A stretch of DNA of 64,000 nt from assembly GCA_030544235.1 (NCBI GenBank), contig CM060468.1, positions 8,097,758-8,161,757 on the forward strand. The letters are read 5' to 3'. The position numbers were made by a program, and so were the translations under genes. This document shows positions 40,841-52,078 of the stretch, piece after piece. This stretch comes from Lepturacanthus savala. Taxonomy: Eukaryota; Chordata; Actinopteri; Scombriformes; Trichiuridae. The notes below the pieces were generated by a model, which ran no database searches, was not told where the DNA came from, and was given only the letters and a program-made list of their open reading frames with translations. Position 1 is the first letter of the stretch. Every line of letters begins with the position of its first letter.

Positions 40841-41501
40841 CATGACATAACCCCACGTAATGCCTCTATTACATCTGCTTCCACTGGACCAAATATATCA
40901 TTCTTCTTCTATTATTGTCAAATAGTAGTTAACCTTGGTCTGCACCAAAAACCACATGAAAATCGAATTGCCCTCATGGTCTGTGTTAAGTGGTTGTGAA
41001 TACATAAACAGTTGGTCAGCTGCACAGGGCATGGGAGGAAGCCACAAATTTAGGGGTAGAGTATGGGGGACCACAGCAAGTAAACATTGTAATTCAAAGC
41101 ATCACCCCGGTGGTTGGATCAAGAATGGATGGGTCAAAGTTATGCCATGCAGAGTGCTGGATTCAGATCCCCATTACAAAACGGAACAACTGCCAAACTG
41201 AAACTCATCTCCATTAAATGAAGGGAAGTGGATCATTAGCAAAATAATGCTGGAAGGATAATGGTTAAAACATCCATGGGATGACTATTATGCATTGTTA
41301 TGAATATGATATCTCCGGTGTTTGCTTCTCACAAGCGTTTCACTTTGGTAGAACAGAGTAAATCATCTTGAGAGCTTTAAAATCGGTGCTGCTTTCAAAC
41401 AATAAAATATTTAGGTTATTAAATTTGCAACAGCACCCGATGTTGGAAAATCTCTTCATTAATATAACACACTGACAGTCCATTTTTCTAGCAGGGCTTA
41501 A

Positions 41502-43346
41502 AGGTCCCATATTGTCTACTTTTCCTGGGTTTTATTTGAAGTTGTGATATCCCCAACACATATTTGTGGTTTCAAGAACCAAAAATCATCTCATTATAGT
41601 TTTACATCCCCTATCTTGAGTTTCTCTCTTGAGTCCTAGGAAGAACAATAATTATAATAACATATTAAACTTAAAGGCACCTTTCTGGTACTCAAAGACA
41701 CTTTACAGAACTGAGTAAAAGTAAAAAAAAAAAAAACATGAGAAATGCACACAAACTACAAAAGCAGGCTAAAATTGAAAGACACACAAGGAGCGGTTTA
41801 AATCAGAGGGAGAAAGCACTAGTAAATAGATGGATTTTGATTTTGAAAAGGGGAAGTGAGTCCATGTTTCTGAGTTGTGGTGGGAGTGAATTCCACTGAG
41901 TGAGCAGCTGAAACATTTATTCCCCGTGGTGGGGCAGAAGGGAGAATCAGGTGGATGGAGGCGGATGATCTGGGGGTATGGAAAGCTGTGGCAACACGGA
42001 GGAGGTCAGAGAGGTATGGAGGGCGAGGGTGTGGATGCCTTTGAATGTTAACAATTCAGTGCGATTTTTGATGGGGAGCCAGTGGAGCTGGCTGGATGGG
42101 GGTGATGTGGAGGATGGAGGGGGTTCTGGTGGTGATGTGGGCAGCTGAATTCTGAACCAGTTAAAGCTTATGGAGGGATTTGTGAGGAAGACTAAACAGG
42201 ATGGAGTTGCATTAGTCCAGGCAAGAGGTAACAAGGCTTTGAACATGGATGGTAGTGGCATGGGGGTGGTGTTCCACGAATGGAAGTAGGCAGCGCAAGT
42301 TACTTTATTGATATAAGATTTAGATAGTGAGATAGTAAGATAGTGTACTGTCAAGGATGACACTGAGACACCTGCATGGAAGGGAAAACAGAGCAGTTGT
42401 CAATAATAAGAGGGAAACTCTTGGTCCTGGGTGGTGTTGATTTGGTACAGACGAGGGGAACCTCAATTTTATCACTGTTTAATTTGAGGAAATTTGATGA
42501 GTCAGGCAGTCAGTAAGGGAGGAGGGTGGAAGGTTTGAAGTGGGTTTACTGGAAAGATAGCGCTGGGTGTCATCTGCCTAACACTGGAAGTTGATGCTGA
42601 ATTTATGGAAGACAAGACAAGGGGCAAGGGTAGGTGATGAAGAGGAGGGGCCCTCGGACCGAGCCCTGGAGCACACCCGGCATTACAATCAAGAGTTGGG
42701 ATGTGCTGGATTAGAGCTGAATAAACTGAGTCTGGCTAGAAAGGGAAGATTTAAACTAGTCCATGGAAGTGTGGATGATGCAGATGGAGGAGTGTCTGTT
42801 AAAGGAGGGTGATGTGACAGATGATATTAAAAGCCCCACTTAGGTTGAGGAGGTGAGTAAACCAGAATCAGCTGCCACGCGGAGGTCATTGGAAATTTAT
42901 ATGAGAGCATTTTCTGTGCTATGAAGGGGGTGGAAACCAAACTGGAATTGTTCATACAGGTTGTTTTTTAGATTAATGGGAGTGGAGTTGAGTAGCTACA
43001 TTTTTTCAAGGATTTTAGAAATGAAAGGAAGATTAGAAACTGGACAGACATTATTGAGGTTGGTGGGTACAGATAACTTTTTGTCGGTGTCATAAAGCTA
43101 ATGAGCCTTTTTCTATGATTGGCTGATTTGAATGGCTGGGAATGAGGGTGTGAACAGTGACTATAGTTGTGACCTTACAATTCCACAGAAGTCCTAACTA
43201 CTGGATTTATGGCACAGTTTTTAATACCCGCTGTGTGCATTTCTCTATGGTTTGAGCTTATTGAAACAGAAGACAGTATTTATATAATCTAGACCTTCTT
43301 CTAATTAAAAAGCAATTAAAGCCTTACTTTCCATGATAAGGGAGCT
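41502..43346. mobile_element. TTAA-flanked MITE, copy 1, interrupted by a LINE
   Basis: The left end AGGTCCCATATTG follows TTAA (41498-41501). The right end has the diverged complement, TATCATGGA-type sequence running into AGCT, before TTAA (43347-43350). Outer arms (41502 to about 41645 and about 43095-43346) match copy 2 at 49957-50673, including TGGCACAGTTTT and CTGTGTGCATTTCTCT. The middle is replaced by a minus-strand LINE relic, giving 1845 bp in all. Confidence 0.75.
41650..43080 (-). pseudogene. Decayed LINE reverse transcriptase, nested in MITE copy 1
   Basis: Read on the minus strand from 43070: NLNNVCPVSNLPFISKILEK, then NNLYEQFQFGFHP-HSTENAL, then NDLRVAADSGLL, then GVLQGSVRGPLLFITY near 42665, then INFQC-stop-ADDT near 42580. 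From 42363 to 41947 the C-terminal part includes CAAYFHSWNT and SQLHWLPIKNRTELLTFKG. The blocks are in the normal order of a non-LTR RT ORF. Stops, frameshifts and the stop in the YADD box make it dead. Confidence 0.85.
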
Positions 43347-43351
43347 TTAAT

Positions 43352-44860
43352 CTCAAGAGTAATATTAGCAGGAAACACTGTGAAAAAGGTATCATCTCAA
43401 TTAAGAGTTTAAATTTAGAACAGTTTGCAAATGTTTAAGTTTTACACAAGTAAACTACCATGATTTCTGGTCACAACACCTTAGCTTGCTATGTGAAAGA
43501 ACCATGATTTCACATCAGAATGCTATCAAACCTCCGTAAACCTAACTTATCAGCTGTGATTTCAACATTTTCACTTTCAAGGTTCAACATTTGTTGTTTT
43601 ATTCAGGCTTCATAGCACACTAATCTTCCTAAATTGTATTTGTAATTTGTAATTGTGTGTTATAGTAATTGTTTCTCAGTGACAAAAGTAAACCTCTCAT
43701 GTGATCATTAATTCATATTGCTACTGTATATTTGAAATGCATTTCACTCATTCCACCGTCAGTCACTTGTCTTTAAAGTGCCATATGTCAGAGAAGGGAG
43801 GGATTCCTCCCCCATACCTTTCATATTCAGTATTGCTGCCATCAAGGGAAGGCAAAACAAACAGGGAAATAGGCAGAGGATGTGAGCGCTGCTTTCCTGG
43901 AGCCAAACCAGAGATGCGGTAAATCATAATCCCTGAGCTGAAACTGAATTCACCACACCTATCAAAACCCATTAAGGATCAGAGGCCAGAGGTCCAACCA
44001 TTTACTATCTGTGAGCTCTCCCTTTTTTCTCCAATCCCTTTCTTTCAGGGGAAGAAAACAGATAAATGAAAGCCAAATACACATGGATAATCCCCGGCGT
44101 CTTTCCAAAAAGGAAATTATTATATTTGAAGTTATGAAAGTGCTTCCTGGAGTGAAGGAAATGCACTAGATTTTTCAGCCGGTGTCTTGATCTAAGAAAA
44201 ACATAAGCAGACGCATACTGGCAGAAAGACAAATATATACCCCTCCACAACCCTCCCTTTCTCCTGCTAGCTCAGCCACTCAATGTGCATTGTGATTTAC
44301 AGTATAACTCAAAGCTGGAAGAGTTTTTTGCAAAAAAAAAAGTGGTGGGAAACTCAAGAAGGTCCTTCTGGCCACAGGCGTAAAGAGAGAACGTTGCAGC
44401 ATTGATTTAAGCACAACTTCTTTTTGTATCTGTTCTTTTTGTTTCCCCTTTTTTCTTTCATAAAACAAGATTGTTTCTTCTACTGCCACTGGTTTAGACA
44501 TAGCCATCCAAGATATTTTTTTCTTTGTCTCTGATTATATCCACAGTAAGATGATGAGTGGAAATGAGTGGCAGTATCTACCCTGCTTTAAAAGAGAAAA
44601 AAAACATGGCTTCTGTGTTGTTGTTTTTTTTGTGGCGACGCCAGAAAAGAATCTGAAATCCACTAAAAGCTTGCAAAGTCATAATGTATGTCATTTCTGA
44701 TTGATGAACATTAAAAAAGAGCTGAGACATGCAGGTGGTCTGCTGTAATATTCTAGAAAATAGTCCCTCTCGCTTTTCTAGTCAATAGAATACATGTAAT
44801 GACAAACTTCATTGGAGTCTTTCACATTTTCTTTTCCTTTTTAAGATTTTTTTTTTCTCA
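43352..44860. other. Intergenic, no gene recognised
   Basis: AT-rich sequence with short homopolymers and no exon-like structure. Confidence 0.5.
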
Positions 44861-44869
44861 GGCTATAAT

Positions 44870-44998
44870 TTTTACAGACCATGTAGAGACAGGAAACACA
44901 CGGAGAGAGAGTATGACACACAACACAGGTCCCCCGGCCAAGAGTCAAACTGTGGACATTGTGGTTCTACTGTTAGGCAACTGGGGCGTCCTGACATC
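44870..44998 (-). mobile_element. tRNA-derived SINE fragment
   Basis: On the minus strand GGACGCCCCAGTTGCC begins the copy, GTTTGACTCTTGGCCGGGGG holds a degraded B box, and CTCTCTCCGTGTGTTTCCTGTC gives the body. The order and phrases match the SINE at 47245. The head is diverged. Confidence 0.55.
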
Positions 44999-45059
44999 AT
45001 TTTCTTCAAATTGATTTCCAGCAGTTTTTAATTCATATTAATTACACCACATTTAATGC

Positions 45060-45500
45060 GAGTCCAATCAAGTTTTATTTGTCACATTTAATCATATCAG
45101 GAATAATCACAGTGAAATTAAATCCAATCAGTTCCATGGATTTGGGCAATACAAATCGTTTAAATATGTAATCATTTGTAATAATAGGAAGGTGGGGCTG
45201 TCTTGAGCAGTAACCTCATTCAAGTTGCTAGTGGCCTGAGATTAACAAGAAGGACTTTATTGATTCCTTTATTGATCCTGAAATTGATGTTCTGCATTTA
45301 CCCTTCTTATACAGACACACATGCAAAGTAGGAGTAACGATCAGCTGCAGGTCTTTCAGTGCCTTGGTCAATGTCACTGAGGAGTTTTAACCCGAACATA
45401 CATGTCTTTGATAGTAGGAGGAAACCAGACCAGGTGGCGGAAACCATCACAAACACTGGGACAGCAGGAAAGGACGTGGGGCTACTGGGCCAATAACTGC
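45060..45500. repeat. Teleost interspersed repeat fragments
   Basis: Two phrases common in fish repeats: CAAGTTTTATTTGTCACATTT followed by CACAGTGAAATT (45069-45120), and CTTTATTGATCCTGAAATTG then ATGTCTTTGATAGTAGGAGG (45265-45425). They resemble LINE 3' ends and SINE bodies. Boundaries are not resolved. Confidence 0.5.
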
Positions 45501-47236
45501 TGCACAAATATTCAGCTGCATAACACAGCAACTACAGTACAGAACATATTAAATGTCTAAAATGTTACACTAGTAGAATAAATCCTCATAATGGATGAAA
45601 AGAGTACATATATAAATAAATACACACATATACATATTAAATGAAACATTTGACTAAAGTTTCACTCATGAGTTAATCTTTTAGGCCTAACTTGTAAGGT
45701 CATTCTACAAAAGTCTGTCATGCAACTAGAGCAAGTAACTTTGTGTTTTGGCAGCATTAACGAAAAACCTAGGAGACACAATGGAAGCTGTGGCAAAACT
45801 AAGTTTAACACTGGACATTTTTAGCTCATCGTCTGGAGCTTTTATTTATAACTCATTGATGTTTTCCCTCTGTTTCCACCATGTCTTCACAGCTTTGGAA
45901 TGCTCTGTAGGACAACAGAGCCATGATTCCCCGCCACAGCGAAGGGCTTCAGCTCGGGAGGATTGATGGCCGCTTCCCCGCTGAGTTCACATAGTGTCAG
46001 CCTGTTTCCCCACAGTCTCCGAGGTAATCGCCTAATTTCCTGGTGGTGTAAATCCTGCCATTCGCACAGTTCAATCGTCACAAACCAAGAGGGCTCGTTT
46101 CACCATGACCAACGTATTCCTCTATTAATCATAGCTGCTAGTTTAGGGATCTGCTTTTTTTATGATTCTTCCACATGCAGGTTATGTAATGGCGACAATC
46201 ATATAAAACCAGGAAGCTTTCGGATACCATTGATTCGACAGCATACTAAACAAAGACACAACACCAAAGAGTCATTTTCCCTTTTTTGAGCCGCTTATCT
46301 CTTACTGTAGCTCTACATTCCACTGTAATATAATTATTAATGAATATTAATGAAAACCAAAGGAGAATATTGTTTTTTAGCTTTATTCTCTTACCTTCTA
46401 TAGCATTGTCTTACGTCTGTGAAACATGAGCCTGCTGCTGTTACAACCTGACTTCTTTTAACATATTGGAATAGTTAGGATGGCCTTGATCCCCATGACC
46501 TCTTGACCTTCCCTCGTATCTTCACACTGCCTTGAAGTGACACTTTGCCTGGGAAGCCAAAGGGGAGGCAGAGGGTAAAGTGGGTAGAGGAGAAAGTGTC
46601 ATGCAGAATACTAAGCTTAACGTGTACATATGCATGATGATGGAGCCCAAGACTTGCAGACTCATAATTGATCCATTGGCTCTATTTAAAGGTTTATGCT
46701 ATTATTTAATGACCCAGACAAATTCCCTCTGGTTTGCAAGGGCATGATAGAGATGTCTGTTTCACAAAAGCAACAGCATGGGCTGTCAGAAGTTGGAAAA
46801 AAAAGGAAACACCGCCCTCCACCACTCACCTCTGTTAAGCGTCAAGTTCTTGATGCAGCCTAAATATGTCATTAAAGGACAGAAAATGAGGAAAAAGTCA
46901 CATAACATGGTTTTCAGTGTGGGAGGGATCATACAGGGGTTCCAAGAATTCTTTAAGTCTCTAAGTCCAAGATGTCATTTTGAGCCATAAAAAGAAAGCA
47001 AAACAACAGTGTGGGAGCCATCCAGGCCGGTGCAGGCTCAAGTACATCGAGTCTTGGTTTCTTATCAAGCTATAACGGTATCCACCCTGTCTGCCTGTTA
47101 CTTGGCTTGTGTGGCTGCTGATTTTGCAGGTACTGTAAGTGGGTGTTCCAGAGTGCCATCAGCAACACTGGCAACACTTGGATCCAGTATCAAAATCCCT
47201 CCCGAAGTGCAGTCGCTTTGTGCTCTCCTCCCCGAG
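45500..47236. other. Intergenic, no gene recognised
   Basis: Mixed sequence. The segment 45960-46170 is compositionally complex and could be conserved non-coding DNA, but no protein similarity was recognised. Confidence 0.45.
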
Positions 47237-47243
47237 ACACCCT

Positions 47244-47434
47244 ATGGGTTTTAGGTCATTTTTGCACCTTTATTTATATTGAAAGTAGAGAGTGACAGGA
47301 AAGTAGGAGAGAGAGTAGGGTAATGACATACAGGAAAGGTCCAGCCGGCTGGAATTCCAACTGGGGACTCACTGCTTAAGGCATGTTAGCCCAATGCAGG
47401 TCATGCCCTAACCGCTCGGCTCTTGGGTCGCCCA
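47244..47434 (-). mobile_element. tRNA-derived SINE
   Basis: The minus strand starts GGGCGACCCAAGAGCCGAGC, then GGTTAGGGCATGACC (A-box region), CAGTTGGAATTCC (degraded B box) and a body with CTCTCCTACTTTCCTGTCAC; it ends near AAATGACCTAAAAC. ACACCCT at 47237-47243 and 47435-47441 may be a target-site duplication. Confidence 0.65.
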
Positions 47435-47585
47435 ACACCCTTGTTATTTAGATAGTGTTTAGCTTGAGTTTCTGCACCGTACAGCATTGCATGTACACAC
47501 TTATTATTTACATCATTTATGACTGATTTGATACATACACTGTAGCCTACATAGTCAAACCGAGACAGCTGAAGAAAGTATCATA

Positions 47586-48407
47586 CACTGCAAAAAAGAA
47601 AAAGTTAGCTCAACTCAAAATTTCAAGGCAACAAAATTCAGGCAATTAAACTGAATAATTTAACTCTTGCTTCTGAGTTTGCTCAACTCTGAATTCTGAT
47701 TTATGTCAACTCAACAGTAAGTTCAACCAACTCATAACTTTACATTGTAATAACTTTTAACTGTTATTTCTGCTAACTCTTGGAAATTGCTATTGTTATG
47801 ACTATGGGAATCATGACAATGGGCAAATTTTCAAAAATGTTGAAGGATCCCTTTAAAACAATGTCAACCAGTCAGAAGACAACATGCCATCCTATTTGAA
47901 TGGGATTTTTCCAGACGGGCTAATGCTAGTGGCTAACTCTTTTAGCCATTAACTGCTTTGCGAAAAGTAAAAAGCTTTGTGTTTAAATGTTGATAATGTG
48001 TAAAGTCACTTTCTCCATTATGACACAACTCAAAATAAAATTCCCTGTGTCATTTAACGTTAAGATAAATTAAATTAAATGTTGTTTAAAACATAACTGC
48101 ACGGAGACCAGCTCCTGGCAGCAGCACAGCCACAACAAGACTTGAAGTAAAAAATTCCAACTTGGAATGTTGGCTTTTCCGTATTTCACAACAAAGGAAA
48201 AAGAGTTAGTAGAACTGCTGTCCCTTGTACTAAACCACAACTTAAGGATTCAAGTATTAACAGCTCACCAAATTGTTTTGCACACATATACAACCGTTTT
48301 TATTTGTTGTGCTAACTTACATTATTGCCTTAAATGTCAATAATTTATATTTTTAAGTTTTACCAACTGTTTTAGGGCAAAAAATACAAGTTCCCTTTTT
48401 TGCAGTG
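47586..48407. mobile_element. hAT-like non-autonomous element
   Basis: Terminal inverted repeats CACTGCAAAAAAG at the left and its complement CTTTTTTGCAGTG at the right bound an 822-bp AT-rich interior without transposase. The ends resemble abundant teleost hAT MITEs. No 8-bp target duplication is evident, so the class is tentative. Confidence 0.65.
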
Positions 48408-48409
48408 GA

Positions 48410-49950
48410 GTGTTTATAGTGGAATTTAACTTGCAGCACTTGTCCTTAGAAGGGCTTCTCTGAAAGTAAGAGATTAAAAGAGTAAGGTAAAAAGGAAAAC
48501 AAAAGGAGGAACAAGACATGGTAAATAATACAGCATGAGTATGTGTTTGTTGCTGAATTAGCCAGGAGTTGGCAGCTTTCTTAAAAGTTTTATGTGATCC
48601 GACAGTGAGATCAAGGACTTTGCTCCTTTCGCAGAAAAAGCCGTCTGTCTCCCTCTCCTGTCATGGCCGCGTGGCCCCGTTTGTGACACCAACCAACACC
48701 GCTTCCCAACACCACTTCCCCAACTCATCTAGCTGTGTACCTGCCTTCCAGCCATCCATTTTCTTTCGAGATCCAACCTATTTCCCTGCATGTCACACTG
48801 CTCAGAGCTGTGCCCAGACTCTTGCTCAGTCATTTTGCCTTACCTTTCCCTCTGCTTTATTTTTGTCCTTCTCTACTTGACACATTTCACATCACCAAAG
48901 AGAAAAGGAAAAAAAAACTGCCCTCTTTACCTCTCTATGCCTCTTTCTCTAAGTCAATTTTCTTAACATTTCCTGGTCCTTTCCTCTCCTTTTCTGTCTG
49001 CCTCCTCTGCTCCACTTATGGATCCCAGCAGTCTAGATTTCCTTTCCTCAGGTTATAATAGTTAGACTGTGAAATCACCCGGGCCCCACACCCCTCCCTT
49101 CATCCCTGTGTCCTTCTTTCCCCTTCCACTCCCCAACATCTTTCTCTCCCTCCTCGGATCCCATCCCTCCTACTTACTACTTATAGCCAATCTTTAATAT
49201 TTATGGCCGGAGGACTTGAGAAGTGGGAGGGGTCACAGGGCTTTACCTCGGCCTATGATTGCTTGTGTGTTGCCAGAACGAGGTAAGGGGAGGGCTGCAC
49301 CGTGAGGCTGAGGCTGCGGCCGAGGCGCTGCAGCCCTACAGATCAGAACAGAGGTTACCACAATCTCCTCCGAGCCCCCATACTGAAGTGATTAGGCCAC
49401 AGGAAGCTGAACCTGACATTGCTGACACTAGCCACCCCCCCCTGCACCTACCACATCCTGCCTCAACATCCACCCACACTACACGACGCCATCCCTTTAA
49501 GCTGACACCCGACTCACTGTGGCAACCACAGGCTGATTAACATATTCCGATATGGCTACAGAGGATGGGAGAGCAGAGGATGTAGCAGGACACTCAGGAG
49601 AGTTAAGGGGAAAAAAGATGTTAAGAAGAAATCTGAGATTAGTGCAAAAAAAGAAAAAAAACTGCTTGTGGCGACTGCTTTCCTGTCTCATGGTGTGGCA
49701 GCAGATGGGAGACAGGAACAGGCAAAGCGCGCCTGCCAATTTCAGGCTTCTTAACTGCAAGTGGGATAACTACTGCAGGTGCTTTATTTTGGCATCTTCA
49801 ATCATACGGATCAAGAGATTTGTGACAATATGTTGTTTTTGATATTAACCTTGAGGGTTTATGCAGAGCTCATGCTTCCCTAATCCCGCATTTGCTTTTC
49901 TAACAAAAACAAAAATCCATAAAAAAGAAAAAAAAAATAGAGCCAGCAAT
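48410..49950. other. Intergenic, pyrimidine-rich, no gene recognised
   Basis: Long C/T-rich tracts (48640-49180) create overlapping open frames with no known similarity. Around 49283 a CCAGAACGAG/GTAAGG junction resembles a splice donor, but no frame or partner acceptor supports an exon. Confidence 0.45.
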
Positions 49951-49956
49951 AATTAA

Positions 49957-50673
49957 AGGTCCCATATCTTACACTTTTGCTGGGTTTCATTTGGAGGTTT
50001 GATATCCCGAACCAGAAATATATGTGGGTTATGTACCAAAAAATCAGTTCAAGGTAGTTTTATGTGTCCTCTCTCAAGCTTCTCTTGCAACCAAGATGCC
50101 GGTTTACCTTTCTGCAGATGAATGTCAAAGTCCTGGTGGAAAAATACCTGACGTGATGGTATAAAATGTCCGGTTCACTGGTGTCAAACGGGCACCTCCT
50201 GCAACTTTTCCCACTCGGGGCCATGAAACGAAGCATTAATCCAACCACCCAGCCCTCGTCCTACAGATAAGAAAAGTGAAACTTAAGAGGGATGTTGCGT
50301 GACCTACCTCAACACGTCTGAAACGTTGACATTCAACATATTTGTGGTTTGTCGAAATGTAAACTGTCGACAATTTCCTCTGGAGCCTGGGCTGTTTCCC
50401 TACAGCAGAAAGAATTTTATCACTTTGTGTCTCTCATTTATATTAATGAAGCTGTCCTCTGATTGCCTGGCTGTGAATATGAGTTGGGCGGCGACTGTAC
50501 GGTTGTGACATCACAACTTCATAGAAAGTCCTGATGGCTCAGGTTATATGGCACAGTTTTCAAATATGGGCTGTGTGCATTTCTCTGTGGATTGAGATGC
50601 ATCAATATAACACCTAGACCTTCTTATTATCAAAAATATATATATAAATCTGACTTTTTACACTATGGGACCT
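49957..50673. mobile_element. TTAA-flanked MITE, copy 2, complete
   Basis: AGGTCCCATA at the left and its exact complement TATGGGACCT at the right, each immediately flanked by TTAA (49953-49956 and 50674-50677). The TIR similarity extends further inward (TTACACTTTT against TTTTTACACT). 717 bp with no transposase. TTAA duplication is typical of piggyBac-type insertion, but the TIR start differs from canonical piggyBac, so class is left open. Confidence 0.8.
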
Positions 50674-50679
50674 TTAAGT

Positions 50680-51006
50680 GAATTACTGTTACTGACTGTG
50701 TCCATTCAAAGAATTTCATTTCCTGGCTATCAATCCAGTGGATTTTAGCATATCATGTTGCAACACAAATGTATGATAGTTCAAGAAGACAATCAAATGA
50801 TTAAAATAACCTTCCTGACAGAGCACCACTGCCCTCTTGTGTTTTGGGGTGAAAAGGGCAGAATTGAGAACACTATATTAATCTAAACTTTACCACATTT
50901 CTAGAGCAATGAGACAAAGTGTGGATTTCACTCGCTCTCAGTCTGTCACAGAAGACAAAATGAATCATAAACCCACAAGTTATGGTATTTTGTTTCTACA
51001 ACTTGC
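50680..51006. other. Intergenic stretch 3' of smtla
   Basis: No gene or repeat recognised. It lies just beyond the distal candidate smtla polyadenylation signal. Confidence 0.5.
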
Positions 51007-51012
51007 TTTATT
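51007..51012 (-). terminator. Distal candidate smtla polyadenylation signal
   Basis: AATAAA on the minus strand about 0.87 kb past the stop codon, followed on that strand by T/G-rich sequence that could serve as a downstream element. No coding sequence intervenes. Confidence 0.35.
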
Positions 51013-51856
51013 AGCATCTTGATTGACAGTGGTTGACTAGAAAGGTTCACAGTCAATTGGACATCTTCTATTTAAATGAAAGTACAAAAATGATGGATTG
51101 CATACTGCATTACATATTCATAACACCTCACAGTTAAAATTTAAACTGTATATTCCCTGATAATTTAAACTGAATGGCGCATATTCTCAATAAACCCTTT
51201 TATTTTTAATTCAGGCTAAGTTAGGCACATTAAGGCACAGAAATATTCATGCTTCCTTTATGAGCACTCAACATATAACCTCTGCCTAACCCACAACTCT
51301 AGACAAGTCTTGGCTCTCGCTCTAACAGTTATTTGTTCTCTCTCTCTCTCAAACTCTCTTCCGCTAATAAAAATGTGAGTGATTGCTCTCTGTTTGACTC
51401 GCTTCTCCGGTGAAAGTGTTTCATTTTATTAATGCAGAAGTGAAACCAACTCCATTTAAAACAGGAGTTTCACTGAATACTCTAGGGGCGGTGGGAATAA
51501 TCAAAATACTGCGAGAGCCAGCAAGGAATACAAACTGTAGTTAAGAACAAAGGAAATGGAAATCAATGGCAGAATATGCAGATTTCTTTTGACAGCTCAA
51601 CATGCAAATAATAATCTTTGGGGAATTCGCCCTGCGTTGCCTTCGCCAGGTTAAAAAAACAACTGAGCTGGAAAATATAAAATGCAGTATGCTGAAGAAA
51701 GGGCACAGCATTACACCTACTTAGTATGAAGGTGTTCAAAAACGATCAATAAAGAATGTACCGCATTGCAAGCAAGGCAGAATCGCCTAAGGCATGGTCA
51801 TATCTATAAGTGCATGGCTACCGATCCTCGGGAATGCGTGTGAAACTAAACGCTAT

Positions 51857-51862
51857 TTTATT
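51857..51862 (-). terminator. Candidate polyadenylation signal near the smtla stop
   Basis: AATAAA on the minus strand, 21 nt beyond the TAA. Use would give a 3' UTR of only about 40-50 nt. Further AATAAA hexamers on the same strand at 51425-51430 and 51007-51012 (the latter followed by T/G-rich sequence) would give UTRs of roughly 0.5 and 0.9 kb, nearer to the long 3' UTRs usual for somatolactin mRNAs. Confidence 0.35.
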
Positions 51863-51883
51863 TAGAGGCTGCACTTTTTCGTT

Positions 51884-52078
51884 TTAGACACAATTGTATT
51901 TGTCGGTTTGTCGGCACTTGAGAAGCTTGAGGAAAGTCTCCATCTTATGGGCATCTTTCTTGAAGCAGCTGAGTAAGGTATAGTCCCTCATCACAGATTC
52001 CAGCATCTCTGGCTGCACATCGTACTGGAACAGGCCTTGATTGCTGTAGGCTGTGGACAGTATCCCCTCATCCAACAT
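51884..52078 (-). CDS. smtla: smtla exon 5 and stop
   Basis: 64 codons plus TAA, from MLDEGILSTAY to TDKYNCV. Acceptor CTGTCCAG follows a pyrimidine-rich tract. It encodes helix 4 (YTLLSCFKKDAHKMETFLKL) and the last three cysteines (204, 221, 229). The C-terminal Cys221-Cys229 small loop is complete. Confidence 0.97.
   Translation of the reverse strand: MLDEGILSTAYSNQGLFQYDVQPEMLESVMRDYTLLSCFKKDAHKMETFLKLLKCRQTDKYNCV

Larger units (their letters stand above)
31900..41490. other. Long gene-free stretch
   Basis: No exon supported. It holds a (GGAA)n array (34298-34357), homopolymer tracts (36819-36838, 37041-37058, 37241-37258), pyrimidine-rich blocks near 37870-37920 and GT tracts (39757-39784, 40240-40260). 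A possible old palindromic DNA element with repeated GGTA-type motifs lies at 33430-33660. Segments 33842-33900 and 34060-34170 are compositionally complex and may be conserved non-coding sequence. Confidence 0.5.

Noticed and set aside
49259..49540. Possible exon with a GTAAGG donor
   Set aside because: Proline- and threonine-rich translation of pyrimidine-rich DNA; no family match and no acceptor.
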